A stretch of 64,000 nucleotides of DNA. Origin: Vicinamibacterales bacterium (lineage in GTDB: Bacteria > Acidobacteriota > Vicinamibacteria > Vicinamibacterales > 2-12-FULL-66-21). This document shows, in pieces, positions 51,329 through 60,200 of the stretch (position 1 is its first letter; every line of letters starts with the position of its first letter). The notes beneath the pieces were generated by a model, which worked only from the letters and a program-made list of their open reading frames with translations, made no database searches and had not been told where the DNA came from. Location: NCBI GenBank assembly GCA_035699745.1, contig DASSPH010000069.1:62001-126000 (forward strand), read 5' to 3'. A program made the translations under genes and the position numbers.

Positions 51329-52429
51329 TCAGCCGTGCTTGCGCTCGAACTCCCGCATGAAGGCCACCAGGGCGTCGACGCCGGCCTCGGGGAACGCGTT
51401 GTAGATGGAGGCGCGCATGCCGCCGACCGACCGGTGACCCTTCAGGCCGTCGAGCCCGGCCGCAGCCGCCTCCTTGGCGAACGTCTTTTCCAGCTCCTCG
51501 CTGGGCAGCCGGAAGGTCACGTTCATCCGCGATCGGCAGTCGGCGTGGGCATGCCCGCGGTAAAAGCCGGTGCGATCGATTTCCGCGTAGAGCGTCGCCG
51601 CCTTGCGGTCGTTGGCGGCCCCCATCGCCTCGAGGCCGCCGTTCTTCAGCAGCCACGTCATCACCAGGCGCATCACATAGATCGGGAAGACCGGCGGCGT
51701 GTTGTAGAGCGACTGGTTCTCGGCGTGGACCTTGTAGCTGAGCATCGTGTGCAGCGTCGCCGCCGACCGCTCCAGCAGATCCTCGCGGATGATCGCCAGC
51801 GTGACGCCTGCGGGCGCGAGGTTCTTCTGCGCACCGGCATAGATGAGCCCGTGCTTCGCGACCTCGATCGGACGGCTGAAGATGTCCGACGACATGTCGG
51901 AGACGAGCGGCACGGCGCCGGTGTCCGGCAGCCAGTGGAACTCGGTCCCGAAGATCGTGTTGTTCGACGTCATGTGGACGTAGGCGGCGGAGGGATCGAG
52001 CGTCAACTCGTCCTGCCGCGGCAGCCGCGTGAAGTTCTCGGCCTCCGTCGACGCGGCAATCTTCACCGTGCCGACCTTCCTCGCTTCCTTGACCGCCTTC
52101 TGCCCCCACACCCCGGTGACGATGTAGTCCGCCGATCCGCCGGCGGGCATCAGATTCATCGGCACCATCGAGAACTGCAGGCTGGCGCCCCCCTGGAGGA
52201 AGAGGATCTTGTAGTTCGCCGGGATCTTCGCCAGGGTGCGCATGTCGGCCTCGCAGCCCTGGATGATGTCTTCGAACGTCCGCGAGCGATGCGAGATCTC
52301 GAGCACCGACATGCCGACGCCGGGCAGCGCCACGAGATCCCGCTGCGCCTGTTCGAGGACCTCGAGGGGCAGGACCGCCGGCCCTGCAGAAAAGTTGAAT
52401 ATCCGCGTGGTCGTAGAACTCGAGGCCAT
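51329..52429 (-). CDS. serC: Phosphoserine aminotransferase
   Basis: PLP enzyme of 366 aa that converts 3-phosphohydroxypyruvate and glutamate into phosphoserine. Motifs: FNFSAGPAVLP (10-20), SHRSRTFE (about 46), FLQGGASLQFS (phosphate/PLP contact), and the Schiff-base Lys in YAGAQKNLAPAGV (about 196). The C-terminal GGMRASIYNAFPE is typical. AAGGAC lies upstream of ATG 52429. It is 30 bp after serA, forming a serine-biosynthesis cluster with DUF1015. Confidence 0.95.
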   Translation of the reverse strand: MASSSTTTRIFNFSAGPAVLPLEVLEQAQRDLVALPGVGMSVLEISHRSRTFEDIIQGCEADMRTLAKIPANYKILFLQGGASLQFSMVPMNLMPAGGSADYIVTGVWGQKAVKEARKVGTVKIAASTEAENFTRLPRQDELTLDPSAAYVHMTSNNTIFGTEFHWLPDTGAVPLVSDMSSDIFSRPIEVAKHGLIYAGAQKNLAPAGVTLAIIREDLLERSAATLHTMLSYKVHAENQSLYNTPPVFPIYVMRLVMTWLLKNGGLEAMGAANDRKAATLYAEIDRTGFYRGHAHADCRSRMNVTFRLPSEELEKTFAKEAAAAGLDGLKGHRSVGGMRASIYNAFPEAGVDALVAFMREFERKHG

Positions 52430-52459
52430 GTGTTCACTGTCCTTTCACGAGGGTCTCGG

Positions 52460-53710
52460 CTAGAGCGTCACCAGCTGGAGATCCAGCACGTCGCTGTTCT
52501 CGCTCTTGATCTTGTCACACAGCGAGACCGGCGGCTCGCCGTCCAGATTGATCCGCGCGACGGCGGCGTGCGCCCCCTCGAAGACGATGTTCTCCGTTTC
52601 CTGCACGTTCAGGTTCCCCTGCCGCAGGTGGTGGAAGACGTGCGCGAGAACGCCCGGCCGGTCGCGGTGCCGCACGACGAGCATGTGCGTGGCGGGGGTG
52701 CGCCGCGCGAGATTGACCACGTTCGGCACGCGGCCGGTGTCCTTGTAGCTGCGGATGATCCGCACCGTCTCCGCGGCAATCGCCTCCTGCGCCTGATCGG
52801 TCGACGCGCCGATGTGATGGGTTCCGTAGACGCCCGGCAGATCGATCAGCGGATCGCTGAACGGCGCCGAGGCGGCCGCCGGTTCGTTGGCATAGACGTC
52901 GAGCCCGACGCGCAGCCCGCGCTCGCGCACCGCGTGCGCCAGCGCCGGGTAATCGACGACCTCGCCGCGCGCCGTGTTGACGAAGATGGCCTTCGGCTTC
53001 ATCCGCGAGAGCAGAGCGGCGTTCACCATCCCCCTGGTGTCGGGTGACAACGCGACGTGGACGCTGACGACGTCCGCGCCGGCGACCGCCTCGGCCGGCG
53101 TCGGCGCGAGCTGGATGGCAATCGATCGCAGCACGCTCTCGACGCCGAGCTCGCGCGCCTCGAGATCGGTCAGCGGGCGGCGCTCCCCGGCGAACCGCCG
53201 GCTCCAGATCACGACCGGCATTCCGAAGCCCGCCGCGCGCCGGATCATCTCCCGGCCGATGCTCCCGACGCCGAGGAGTGCCAGCGTCCGGCCGTAGAGA
53301 CCGTCCGCCCTGGAGAATTCCTTCTTGTTCCAGCGGCCGGCGCGCAGCTCCGCCACGTTCTCGGGGATGCGGCGGTCGAGCGCGAGGATCAGCGCGAACG
53401 CGAGCTCGGCGACGGCGATCGCGTTCCTGCCCGGACAGTTCGAGACGTAGATGCCGCGCGAAGACGCCGCCGCGAGATCGATCGTGTTGTAGCCGGCGCC
53501 GGCACGGACGACGAGCGACAGCCGTCCGGCATCCAGCATCTCCGCCGTCACCCTGGTGCCGCGCACGACGAGGACGCCGGCGCCGCTCGACCCGATCGCC
53601 GCGGTCAACGACGCGTCCTGCAAATCGGGCTCGTAGATGACGCGGCAGCCCGCGGCCGCCAGGCCGTCGAGGCCGCTCTTCTCGAATTTGTCGGCGACGA
53701 GCACGGTCAT
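52460..53710 (-). CDS. serA: D-3-phosphoglycerate dehydrogenase
   Basis: NAD-dependent enzyme of 416 aa that opens serine biosynthesis. Substrate/cofactor motifs: VVRAGAGYNTID (about 88-99), ALLGVGSIGREM (about 147-158, NAD fold), catalytic Arg in VNTARGEVVD, Glu in DVYANEPA, and His in THHIGAST. The C-terminal 75 residues form an ACT domain (HMLVVRHRDRPGVLAHVFHHL) for possible serine feedback. ATG 53710 is 7 bp after the DUF1015 stop, so the genes are one operon. Confidence 0.94.
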   Translation of the reverse strand: MTVLVADKFEKSGLDGLAAAGCRVIYEPDLQDASLTAAIGSSGAGVLVVRGTRVTAEMLDAGRLSLVVRAGAGYNTIDLAAASSRGIYVSNCPGRNAIAVAELAFALILALDRRIPENVAELRAGRWNKKEFSRADGLYGRTLALLGVGSIGREMIRRAAGFGMPVVIWSRRFAGERRPLTDLEARELGVESVLRSIAIQLAPTPAEAVAGADVVSVHVALSPDTRGMVNAALLSRMKPKAIFVNTARGEVVDYPALAHAVRERGLRVGLDVYANEPAAASAPFSDPLIDLPGVYGTHHIGASTDQAQEAIAAETVRIIRSYKDTGRVPNVVNLARRTPATHMLVVRHRDRPGVLAHVFHHLRQGNLNVQETENIVFEGAHAAVARINLDGEPPVSLCDKIKSENSDVLDLQLVTL

Positions 53711-53717
53711 CTTCGGC

Positions 53718-54935
53718 TCAGATCGTGTGAATCAGCAGCCCGTCGCGCAGCTTCGGCTCGAACCACGTGGACTTCGGCGGCATGATGCCTCCCTCGTCCG
53801 AGATCGACATCAGATCGTCGATCGTCACCGGATGCAACGAGAACGCGACCGCGGCCCGCCCGCCCGCCACCGCCTGTTCGAGCGCCGCCGTTCCGCGCGC
53901 GCCGCCGACGAAATCGATCCGCTTGTCCGTGCGCACGTCGCCGATCTTCAGGAGCGGTCCGAGCACGTGATGCTGCAGCTTCGCGACGTCGAGCGCCGCG
54001 GCCCGGGATCCGTCTTCCGGCGCCGCCTTCGAGAGATCGAGCGCGTACCACCTGCCCGCCAGGAACATCGAGACCTCTCCCTTGCCCGCCGGCCGCGCGA
54101 CACCGTCGCGCACCGGGACCACGCGGCGCAGCGCGTCCAGGAACCCGCCCGGCGTCTGTCCGGCGAGATCCCTGACGGTCCGGTTGTAGGGAAGGATCTG
54201 CATCTGCTCGTCGGGAAAGGCGACGGCGATGAAGGTGTCCGCCTGCCCGGCGTCGCCGCGGCCGTGCAGCTCCTGCCGGGCCCGCGCCGCGCTCGCCGCG
54301 CGATGGTGCCCATCGGCAATGTACAGCGCCGGAATCGCGGCAAAGGCATCCACCAGCGCAGTGGCCTCTTTCGCCGGCACGCGCCAGATGGTGTGATGGA
54401 CGTCGTCCTCGGCGCGGAAATCGTAGAGAGGCTCGCCTGCGGTGACGGCGCGCGCCAGCCGATCGACTGCGGGCGAGGCCTTGTAAGTGAGGAACACGAC
54501 GCCGGTCTGCGCCCGCAGCTCGATGATGTGACGCGTCCGATCGTCTTCCTTGTCGGGACGGGTGCGCTCGTGCTTCTTGATCGCGTCCTGCTCGTACTCG
54601 TCCACGGAAAAGCAGCCGGCGATCCCGGTCTGCTCGTGGCTGCCCATGCGAAGCCGGTAGAAATACAGCGACGGCTCATCCTCCTCGACGAGCGGCGCCG
54701 CGCGGCGCAGCGCCTCGAGATTCGCCTTCGCCCTCGCGTAGACTTCGGGCGCGTACGGATCGGCGCCGGCCGGCAGATCGATTTCGGAGCGGGTGACGTG
54801 CAGGAAGCTGAGCGGATTCCTCGAGGCGAGCGCTCGCGCCTCTTCGGTGCTCACGACGTCGTACGGAACGGATGACACGGCGGGCGCGGCGTTGCGCGCC
54901 GGCCGCAACGCCCGGAACGGATGCAGAGCAGACAC
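53718..54935 (-). CDS. DUF1015 family protein
   Basis: Conserved protein of 405 aa with unknown biochemical role. Signatures: ALRPA near the N-terminus, SVPYDVVSTEEARALASRN (21-39), KKHERTRPDKEDDR (about 119-132), IADGHHRAASA (about 209-219) and a late RTDKRIDFVGG. The start is GTG 54935, chosen because the conserved LHPFRALRP follows directly. It is the first gene of a DUF1015-serA-serC operon; the family often accompanies serine-biosynthesis genes. A possible leaderless promoter lies just upstream. No phosphoserine phosphatase (serB) gene is present in the window. Confidence 0.88.
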   Translation of the reverse strand: MSALHPFRALRPARNAAPAVSSVPYDVVSTEEARALASRNPLSFLHVTRSEIDLPAGADPYAPEVYARAKANLEALRRAAPLVEEDEPSLYFYRLRMGSHEQTGIAGCFSVDEYEQDAIKKHERTRPDKEDDRTRHIIELRAQTGVVFLTYKASPAVDRLARAVTAGEPLYDFRAEDDVHHTIWRVPAKEATALVDAFAAIPALYIADGHHRAASAARARQELHGRGDAGQADTFIAVAFPDEQMQILPYNRTVRDLAGQTPGGFLDALRRVVPVRDGVARPAGKGEVSMFLAGRWYALDLSKAAPEDGSRAAALDVAKLQHHVLGPLLKIGDVRTDKRIDFVGGARGTAALEQAVAGGRAAVAFSLHPVTIDDLMSISDEGGIMPPKSTWFEPKLRDGLLIHTI

Positions 54936-54941
54936 CCGACT

Positions 54942-54947
54942 ATTTTA
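54942..54947 (-). promoter_or_regulatory. Possible -10 box giving a leaderless serine-operon transcript
   Basis: TAAAAT on the minus strand, six bases before the GTG of the DUF1015 gene. No Shine-Dalgarno is visible, which would suit a leaderless message. No convincing -35 box. Confidence 0.35.
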
Positions 54948-54979
54948 TGAGATCGAGATGCGCGCCGTTCGCGCGGGGA

Positions 54980-56248
54980 TCAGCGTGCGGCTCGGACGAT
55001 GTCGGCCCTTGGCGCCGGAGAGGCGGCGGCGAGCAGGGTCGCGCGCATCCGCGCCAGCGCGTCCGCCCGCGACGCGGTGAACCGCGCGAGATGGGCGGCG
55101 GGAATCGGTTCGCCGGGCGCCTGGCGCGCATGAACGGACACCGGGTTCACGAACGCGCCGCCGCGCTTGAGACGGTAGTCGAGGTGCGGACCGGTGGCCG
55201 TGCCGGTGCTGCCGACGCGGCCGATCAGCTGTCCCTGCGAGACCCGCGCGCCGGCGCGGATTCCCGGACCGAAGGACGACAGGTGCAGGTAATAGGTCTC
55301 GAAGCCGCCGGGGTGCCGCAACTGGACGGTGTTGCCGCCCCCTCCCGAATAGCGCGCCGAGACGACGACGCCGTTGGCCACCGCGAGCACCGCCGACCCG
55401 GCCGGCGCGCCGTAATCGACCCCGAGATGCGCGCGATACACCTTGTCGACCGGATGGAAGCGGCGCATCGAGAACCGTGACGTGATGCGCGGCTCGAATT
55501 TCAGCGGCGACTTGAGGAAGAAGCGTTTGAGCGATCGGCCGTTCTCGTCGTAATACGCCGCCTTGCCGGTCGCCGGGTCGGTCCAGCGGAACGCCTGCAT
55601 CTCGCGGCCGTCCACGGTAATCGCCGCCGCCAGCAGCGCGCCGTAATTCGAGAACGCCCCGTCGCGCGTCGCCTTCTCGAACAGGAGCTTGAAGCTGTCG
55701 CCGGGCTGCAGGTCGTTGTTGAAATCGACCTGGCCGCCGAAAATGTCCGCGAGCTCGAGCGCGAGCGCAATCGTCTCGCCGGATTCGTTGATCGCCGCGA
55801 TCAGCGAGGTCGTCTCTCCCTCGAGCCGCGCGTCGATCGCCGCGATCGCCGTCTGCTTCTCGAACGGCACCACTTCCGCGGACGGCTTCTCGCGCTCGCC
55901 GCGGACGATGCGGAGGAAGCGATCGGTGTCGATCTCGTAGATGAACTCGCGCAGCAGGCCGTCGAGCGTGACCTCGATCCGGTACGGGCGTCCGGCGCGC
56001 ATGCGGCGCGGATCGAACACCGCGCGGGCCGCGGCCACGGCGTCGGTGACGAGGTCCTCCGAGATGTGGTGAGCGCGAAGCAGGCTGTCCAGCGTCGCGT
56101 GCCGCGGCATCAGGGCGTCGATGCGCTCGAACTCACGCGGAAGCTGAATGTCGCCGCGCGCGATCGGCGCCCGTACGGGATCCGGGCGGGCACACGACGC
56201 CAGCGCCAGCGCTCCGCCAACCAGCACGAACCTGCACGCCTTCAGCAA
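54980..56248 (-). CDS. M23 family metallopeptidase, lipoprotein (MepM-like)
   Basis: Predicted peptidoglycan endopeptidase of 422 aa. An N-terminal hydrophobic stretch ends in a lipobox (ALASC, Cys19). The middle region (about 40-260) resembles the OapA/LysM-like parts of MepM-type proteins. The LytM domain has HLGVDYGAPAGS (zinc His and Asp, about 295-306), YYLHLSSFG and HLDYRLKRGG (second zinc His). The enzyme should cleave cross-links during cell-wall growth. It is 44 bp upstream of the DUF1015 gene on the same strand. Confidence 0.88.
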   Translation of the reverse strand: MLKACRFVLVGGALALASCARPDPVRAPIARGDIQLPREFERIDALMPRHATLDSLLRAHHISEDLVTDAVAAARAVFDPRRMRAGRPYRIEVTLDGLLREFIYEIDTDRFLRIVRGEREKPSAEVVPFEKQTAIAAIDARLEGETTSLIAAINESGETIALALELADIFGGQVDFNNDLQPGDSFKLLFEKATRDGAFSNYGALLAAAITVDGREMQAFRWTDPATGKAAYYDENGRSLKRFFLKSPLKFEPRITSRFSMRRFHPVDKVYRAHLGVDYGAPAGSAVLAVANGVVVSARYSGGGGNTVQLRHPGGFETYYLHLSSFGPGIRAGARVSQGQLIGRVGSTGTATGPHLDYRLKRGGAFVNPVSVHARQAPGEPIPAAHLARFTASRADALARMRATLLAAASPAPRADIVRAAR

Positions 56249-56260
56249 GAGACGTGCAGT

Positions 56261-57484
56261 TTACCTGATAACGATGCGAAACAGCTCCCGCTCGAGCACG
56301 GGCTTGCGCGGTTCTTCACGGGGTTCGTGGCGAGTGGCCGCGGGACGGCGGCGCTTCGCCTTGGCCGGCGCCGGGTCGCGGGGCGGCGCGGCACGCGGCC
56401 CGCCGGCAACCGCGGGGACGACGCGCGGCGGCTCGCTCTCGCCGCCGGTCGCCACCGCCCGCACACCCGCTGGTGCGGGAGCGGCCGCGTCCTCGCGAGC
56501 CTGCGAGCCACCGGCGACGGACGGCGGCGTGGGCACGACAGGCGGGCTGTCGTGTCCCGACAACCCGACCTGCACCGTGTCGCGGGCAGGCGGCACAGGC
56601 GACGCGGACGACGACCGCCAGCCGAACGCAAACGCGGCGAGCAGAGCGACCGTCGCCGCCGCAGCGACCAGCGCCGCGCGAAGTGAATGATGCGACGGCG
56701 CGAGCGGGGCGGGAATTACCGCCAGGGCCCGCGGCCCGACCTTCACCAGCGCGGTGGTTGTCGTCACGGGACCCGCCGGGCTGGACGCGTTCTCGACGAT
56801 CATCGGCCACGCAACCGACAGCACGATGCCTTCGTCGAGCCCGGCGGCGCGCGCGTAGCGGATCACCTGCGCGCGGGCTTCCGCCGTCGCCGGCCAGTCC
56901 CGCATGTACCCCCACTCGAGGTCGCGCAGGCGCCGCGACGGCACTTCCGCGACGGTCGAGAGATAGCCGAGCGACATGCCGGTCGCGCGCCGCGCGCGGC
57001 GCACGTCCGAGATGGTCAGCGAAGCGCGCGGCGCCGCATTGAACGCGCCGGTCACACGCGCGCGCTCCCACGAGCTGAACAGTGCCTGCGCCACGTCGCG
57101 CACGTCTTCCGTCGCGAAGCGGGTGAGCGCCGCGCGGAATTCGTACAAGGACGGGTACGGCGGAAGATCGATCGACCCCAGCGCTCGGGCGATCACCAGA
57201 CGCAGCGGACCGCTGGCCCGGTACTCGGGCAGCGCATCGAAGCCGGGCAGCAGATTGGTCAGCAGCAGAGCCGCACGGGCGACCGCGTCGTCCCCGGTCG
57301 GGATCGGGCCTTCGACGACGAGATCTCCCTCGCGGGTTATGCGAATGATTCCGGGCGACGGGATTCCCGGGAGCACTCCTTCAATGTGTTGCGAGCAGAT
57401 CGCACAGACGAGCGCGACCGCTTCCGAGGGGCGCAGCTTGATGTCCGATTCAGCCAGCTCAGCCAGCGAAACACGGTTCGACAT
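56261..57484 (-). CDS. Membrane protein with degenerate kinase-like N-domain and HTH domain
   Basis: Protein of 407 aa, paralogous to the next gene upstream (57615-59150) over residues 1-150. The N-domain (VLPGIPSPGIIRITREGDLV, then LRLVIARALGSIDLPPYPSL) follows the order of a protein-kinase C-lobe but has lost HRD and DFG residues; this is inference. A RodZ/HTH-like domain follows (about 155-225, SDVRRARRATGMSLGYLSTVAEV). A transmembrane helix (LVAAAATVALLAAFAFGW) is at about 265-283, and a Pro/Arg-rich tail faces the periplasm. ATG 57484 gives the shared MSNRVSLAELA start. No ribosome site; a sigma-54-like box lies 17 bases upstream. Confidence 0.75.
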   Translation of the reverse strand: MSNRVSLAELAESDIKLRPSEAVALVCAICSQHIEGVLPGIPSPGIIRITREGDLVVEGPIPTGDDAVARAALLLTNLLPGFDALPEYRASGPLRLVIARALGSIDLPPYPSLYEFRAALTRFATEDVRDVAQALFSSWERARVTGAFNAAPRASLTISDVRRARRATGMSLGYLSTVAEVPSRRLRDLEWGYMRDWPATAEARAQVIRYARAAGLDEGIVLSVAWPMIVENASSPAGPVTTTTALVKVGPRALAVIPAPLAPSHHSLRAALVAAAATVALLAAFAFGWRSSSASPVPPARDTVQVGLSGHDSPPVVPTPPSVAGGSQAREDAAAPAPAGVRAVATGGESEPPRVVPAVAGGPRAAPPRDPAPAKAKRRRPAATRHEPREEPRKPVLERELFRIVIR

Positions 57485-57501
57485 AACGCAGTGACGAGCA
57501 C

Positions 57502-57517
57502 TGCCATTTTCCTGCCA
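57502..57517 (-). promoter_or_regulatory. Sigma-54-like (-24/-12) promoter candidate
   Basis: TGGCAGGAAAATGGCA on the minus strand, GG and GC separated by 10 bases; 10 of 12 defined positions of the TGGCACGNNNNTTGCA consensus. It is 17 bases before the ATG at 57484, so the transcript would be nearly leaderless, which agrees with the missing ribosome site. Confidence 0.5.
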
Positions 57518-57614
57518 CCGTTCGTGCGGGACTACCACGACCATGGATTTGTCTCGGGCAATGCCGTCCTCAGCAGCAATTACACGGCACCTTCATACAA
57601 GGAACGTGACGGAT

Positions 57615-59150
57615 TTACGGCTCCATTACCCACACGCTCCAGGCGCCGCTCCGGCGGCTGTGGAACGCGACGCGGCGGCCATCAGGGGACCATGTGAACT
57701 CCTCCGCCGTCGGATCAGGGAGGATGCGCTGCATCCGCCGCGTCTCCATATCCAACAGCCAGACGCCTTCGCGATACACCTGGAAAATGATCCGTCGGCC
57801 GTCCGGAGACACGGCGGGCGTTCGCACCAATCTGTTCGATACAGGGGACTTGTAGGACGTCGTCGCGCCGGAGTGCAGGTCGAGCACGATCAGCCGAGTT
57901 TCAACGCTGTACGCGATGCGTCGTCCATCAGGAAACCATGACGCACCCCAGGCCTGCCCGACACGGTGATGCGTCCGGCGCTGCAGCTGTGACCCGTCGG
58001 GCGCGGCCGTCCAGACGTTCCACACGTTCGACGCATTCGGCTCGGCCCGTACGAACGCCAGCCGCGTTCCGTCGGGCGACCAGCTCGGCACCGCGGCATA
58101 GCCGGTGCCGCTGATGCGGACCGCGCCGCTGCCGTCGGCCGCGGCAACGAACACCGCGCGCGTGCCGTCGCGATCGGAATCGAACGCCACCCGTGCCCCG
58201 TCGGGCGACGGACGCGGATGAAAGTTGAGCCCCCGATCGCCGCCGATGCTCACGACTTCGGTGATGTCGCCGCTGCCGGCGGTGTGGGCGACCTTGAGGA
58301 CGCTTGCGCCGTCGCGCTGTTCGTGAAAGTAGAGCGCCGCATTCGGACCGAACGCGGGGGAGTACGCGGATTCACGAATCACGCGCGGGGAACGGCCGAG
58401 GGCCGGCGCCGGAGAGAGCGGGTTCGCGCTCGTGCCGCGCGCGGGGTCAGGCGCCGGCTCCGGGATCGGCGCAGCCGCGGCCGGCGGGGACCCGTCCGGG
58501 ACCGCGACGGATGTTTCGACCGCGGCGGGAGCGCTCTGCTGGATCCGCTGCAGGCGCGAGTCGGCCCATTGCCAGCCGGCAAGCGCGGAGAGCACGAGCA
58601 GGGCTGCGGCGCTGAGCGCCCACAGCCACGGCCGTGGGGGCGCCGGCTGCGTGCCGGCCTCGAGCGCCGCCGCCATGAACACTGGTTCGGGGCGAGGGGC
58701 CGCCGCCTGGCGCGCCGCGGCGGTCGCATCTTCCCAGGTCCTGAACAGTGCCGCCGCCGTCTCGCGCGCGTCGAGCGTGGTGAATCGCGCGAGCGCGACG
58801 GTCAAGTCCTCGAGCGATTCGAACGGCGGGAGATCGAGCGTGCGGAGCGCCCGCGCGATCAGCAGCCGCAGCGCGCCGCTCGCGCGGAACTCGGGCGCGG
58901 CATCGAATCCGGGCAGCAGCGCGTTGAGCAGCGTCGCCGCGCCTGCGACGTCGTCGTGCGACGCGCGGACGGGTCCCTCGATCGCAATCCCGCCGTCACG
59001 CAGCAGGCGGATCACGCCGGGCGAGGGAATTCCCGGAAGCACGCGCGCGAGATTCTGGCGGCAGATCTCCGAGACGATCGCGACGGCCTCCGCCGGACGC
59101 AGACGGATTTGCGCGGAGGCGAGCTCCGCCAGGGACACTCGATTGGTCAT
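57615..59150 (-). CDS. Membrane protein with degenerate kinase-like N-domain and WD40-like (PD40/TolB) C-domain
   Basis: Protein of 511 aa. Residues 1-150 are paralogous to the N-domain of the downstream gene (shared LPGIPSPG, LLPGFDA, RASG, RALRTLDLPP motifs). A transmembrane helix (LWALSAAALLVLSALAGW) is at about 172-189. The exterior part (about 245-511) holds five to six TolB-like beta-propeller repeats (PRPSPDGARVAFDSDRDGTR, PSWSPDGTRLAFVRAE, PAVSPDGRRIIFQVYREG, FTWSPDGRRVAFHSRRSG). It may be a surface sensor or scaffold. ATG 59150 has no ribosome site. A sigma-54-like box lies 14 bases upstream. Confidence 0.82.
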   Translation of the reverse strand: MTNRVSLAELASAQIRLRPAEAVAIVSEICRQNLARVLPGIPSPGVIRLLRDGGIAIEGPVRASHDDVAGAATLLNALLPGFDAAPEFRASGALRLLIARALRTLDLPPFESLEDLTVALARFTTLDARETAAALFRTWEDATAAARQAAAPRPEPVFMAAALEAGTQPAPPRPWLWALSAAALLVLSALAGWQWADSRLQRIQQSAPAAVETSVAVPDGSPPAAAAPIPEPAPDPARGTSANPLSPAPALGRSPRVIRESAYSPAFGPNAALYFHEQRDGASVLKVAHTAGSGDITEVVSIGGDRGLNFHPRPSPDGARVAFDSDRDGTRAVFVAAADGSGAVRISGTGYAAVPSWSPDGTRLAFVRAEPNASNVWNVWTAAPDGSQLQRRTHHRVGQAWGASWFPDGRRIAYSVETRLIVLDLHSGATTSYKSPVSNRLVRTPAVSPDGRRIIFQVYREGVWLLDMETRRMQRILPDPTAEEFTWSPDGRRVAFHSRRSGAWSVWVMEP

Positions 59151-59164
59151 GTGCGGGTGTGCAG

Positions 59165-59180
59165 TGCGATATCCCTGCCA
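59165..59180 (-). promoter_or_regulatory. Sigma-54-like (-24/-12) promoter candidate
   Basis: TGGCAGGGATATCGCA on the minus strand, GG-N10-GC, 10 of 12 defined consensus positions. It is 14 bases before the ATG at 59150. The flanking GGTGGCAGG is shared with the box at 57502-57517, which could also reflect gene duplication. Confidence 0.5.
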
Positions 59181-59252
59181 CCCGCTGCGCCATGAGAATC
59201 GAGTGCGGCTGAGCCCCGAAGTGGACGCCGTGCCTGACGGGCTGTACCTGAA

Positions 59253-60173
59253 CTACGGCGTGTTACGGCTGACGTTAATCTGGATCAACTTCCGGTATTT
59301 CACCGGCTTGCCCGCCATCGTCGCCGCCTGATAGCGCCAGTCGCGCGCGGCGGACAGCAGCTCGGCGTCGAACATGGGATGGACGCTCGCGCGGATCGCC
59401 GCGTAGGCGACACGCCCCAATTCGTCGATCACCACCTCGATGACGCCGCGCTCCTTGGCCTGAAGCTTCATCGACGGCGTGAGCCGCGGCATCTCCTGCC
59501 GGACGATCGCGGGCGCCGTCACGTCGGGGTCGCTCATCGTGTAGATGCGGTTGGGATCGGGCTGCGGCACGGCCGGCGGCGGCGCGGCAACCGGCTTCGG
59601 CGGGGCGGGCGGCGGCGCCATCGCGGCGATCGCGAGATCGAGGAACCCGGCGGACAGCGTCCTGAGATCCGCGAGCCTGCCGCCCATGTCCGGATCGTCG
59701 AGCAGCGTGATGGTCTGCCGGAACTGCTGCACGGCGAGCGTGTGATCCTTGCGATCGAACGCCGCTTTCGCTTCGCTGTAGCGCGCGCTCGCCAGGTCGG
59801 GCAGCAGCCGGCGGCGGACGTCCGAGAACGCGGCGCGGACGCGCGGCGACGCTTCCGCCTCCCCCGGCAGATACGTGGGGTCGGCGGTCACGACCGCCGC
59901 AATCGCGCTCTCGGCTTCGCTGCCCCGGCCCAGCGCGAGCAGGCAAAGCGATCGGTACTGCTCGATCGCCTTGCGATCGACCACCGCCGCGGCGCCGTCG
60001 CTCGGCCGCAGCTCGTTGAGCACGGCGAGCGCTTCGTCGTAGCGGGCGGATGCATACAGGTCGCGGGCGGCGCCGACGACGTCGCGCCCGCCGGGAACCT
60101 GCCCGAGGGCGGATTGCGCGAACGAGGCGGCGAGCAGAAACGGGGCGATGAGTCGTCGTGCGGGTGCGGACAT
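59253..60173 (-). CDS. TPR protein with TonB C-terminal domain, exported
   Basis: Protein of 306 aa with signal peptide (LIAPFLLAASFAQSALG). The N-terminal 170 residues contain TPR-like repeats (ARDLYASARYDEALAVLNEL, RKDHTLAVQQFRQTITLL). A Pro-rich linker (PPPAPPKPVAAPPPAVPQPDP) leads to a TonB-type C-terminal domain (about 225-300: MPRLTPSMKLQAKERGVIEV and GRVAYAAIRASVHPMFD). It lacks the N-terminal anchor of true TonB, so it is an energy-transducer-like periplasmic protein rather than a classical TonB. AGGAG precedes ATG 60173. It lies 27 bp after the pseudokinase-PEGA gene. Confidence 0.83.
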   Translation of the reverse strand: MSAPARRLIAPFLLAASFAQSALGQVPGGRDVVGAARDLYASARYDEALAVLNELRPSDGAAAVVDRKAIEQYRSLCLLALGRGSEAESAIAAVVTADPTYLPGEAEASPRVRAAFSDVRRRLLPDLASARYSEAKAAFDRKDHTLAVQQFRQTITLLDDPDMGGRLADLRTLSAGFLDLAIAAMAPPPAPPKPVAAPPPAVPQPDPNRIYTMSDPDVTAPAIVRQEMPRLTPSMKLQAKERGVIEVVIDELGRVAYAAIRASVHPMFDAELLSAARDWRYQAATMAGKPVKYRKLIQINVSRNTP

Positions 60174-60200
60174 GGTATTGCTCCTGCGGAGTCGAGCCTC

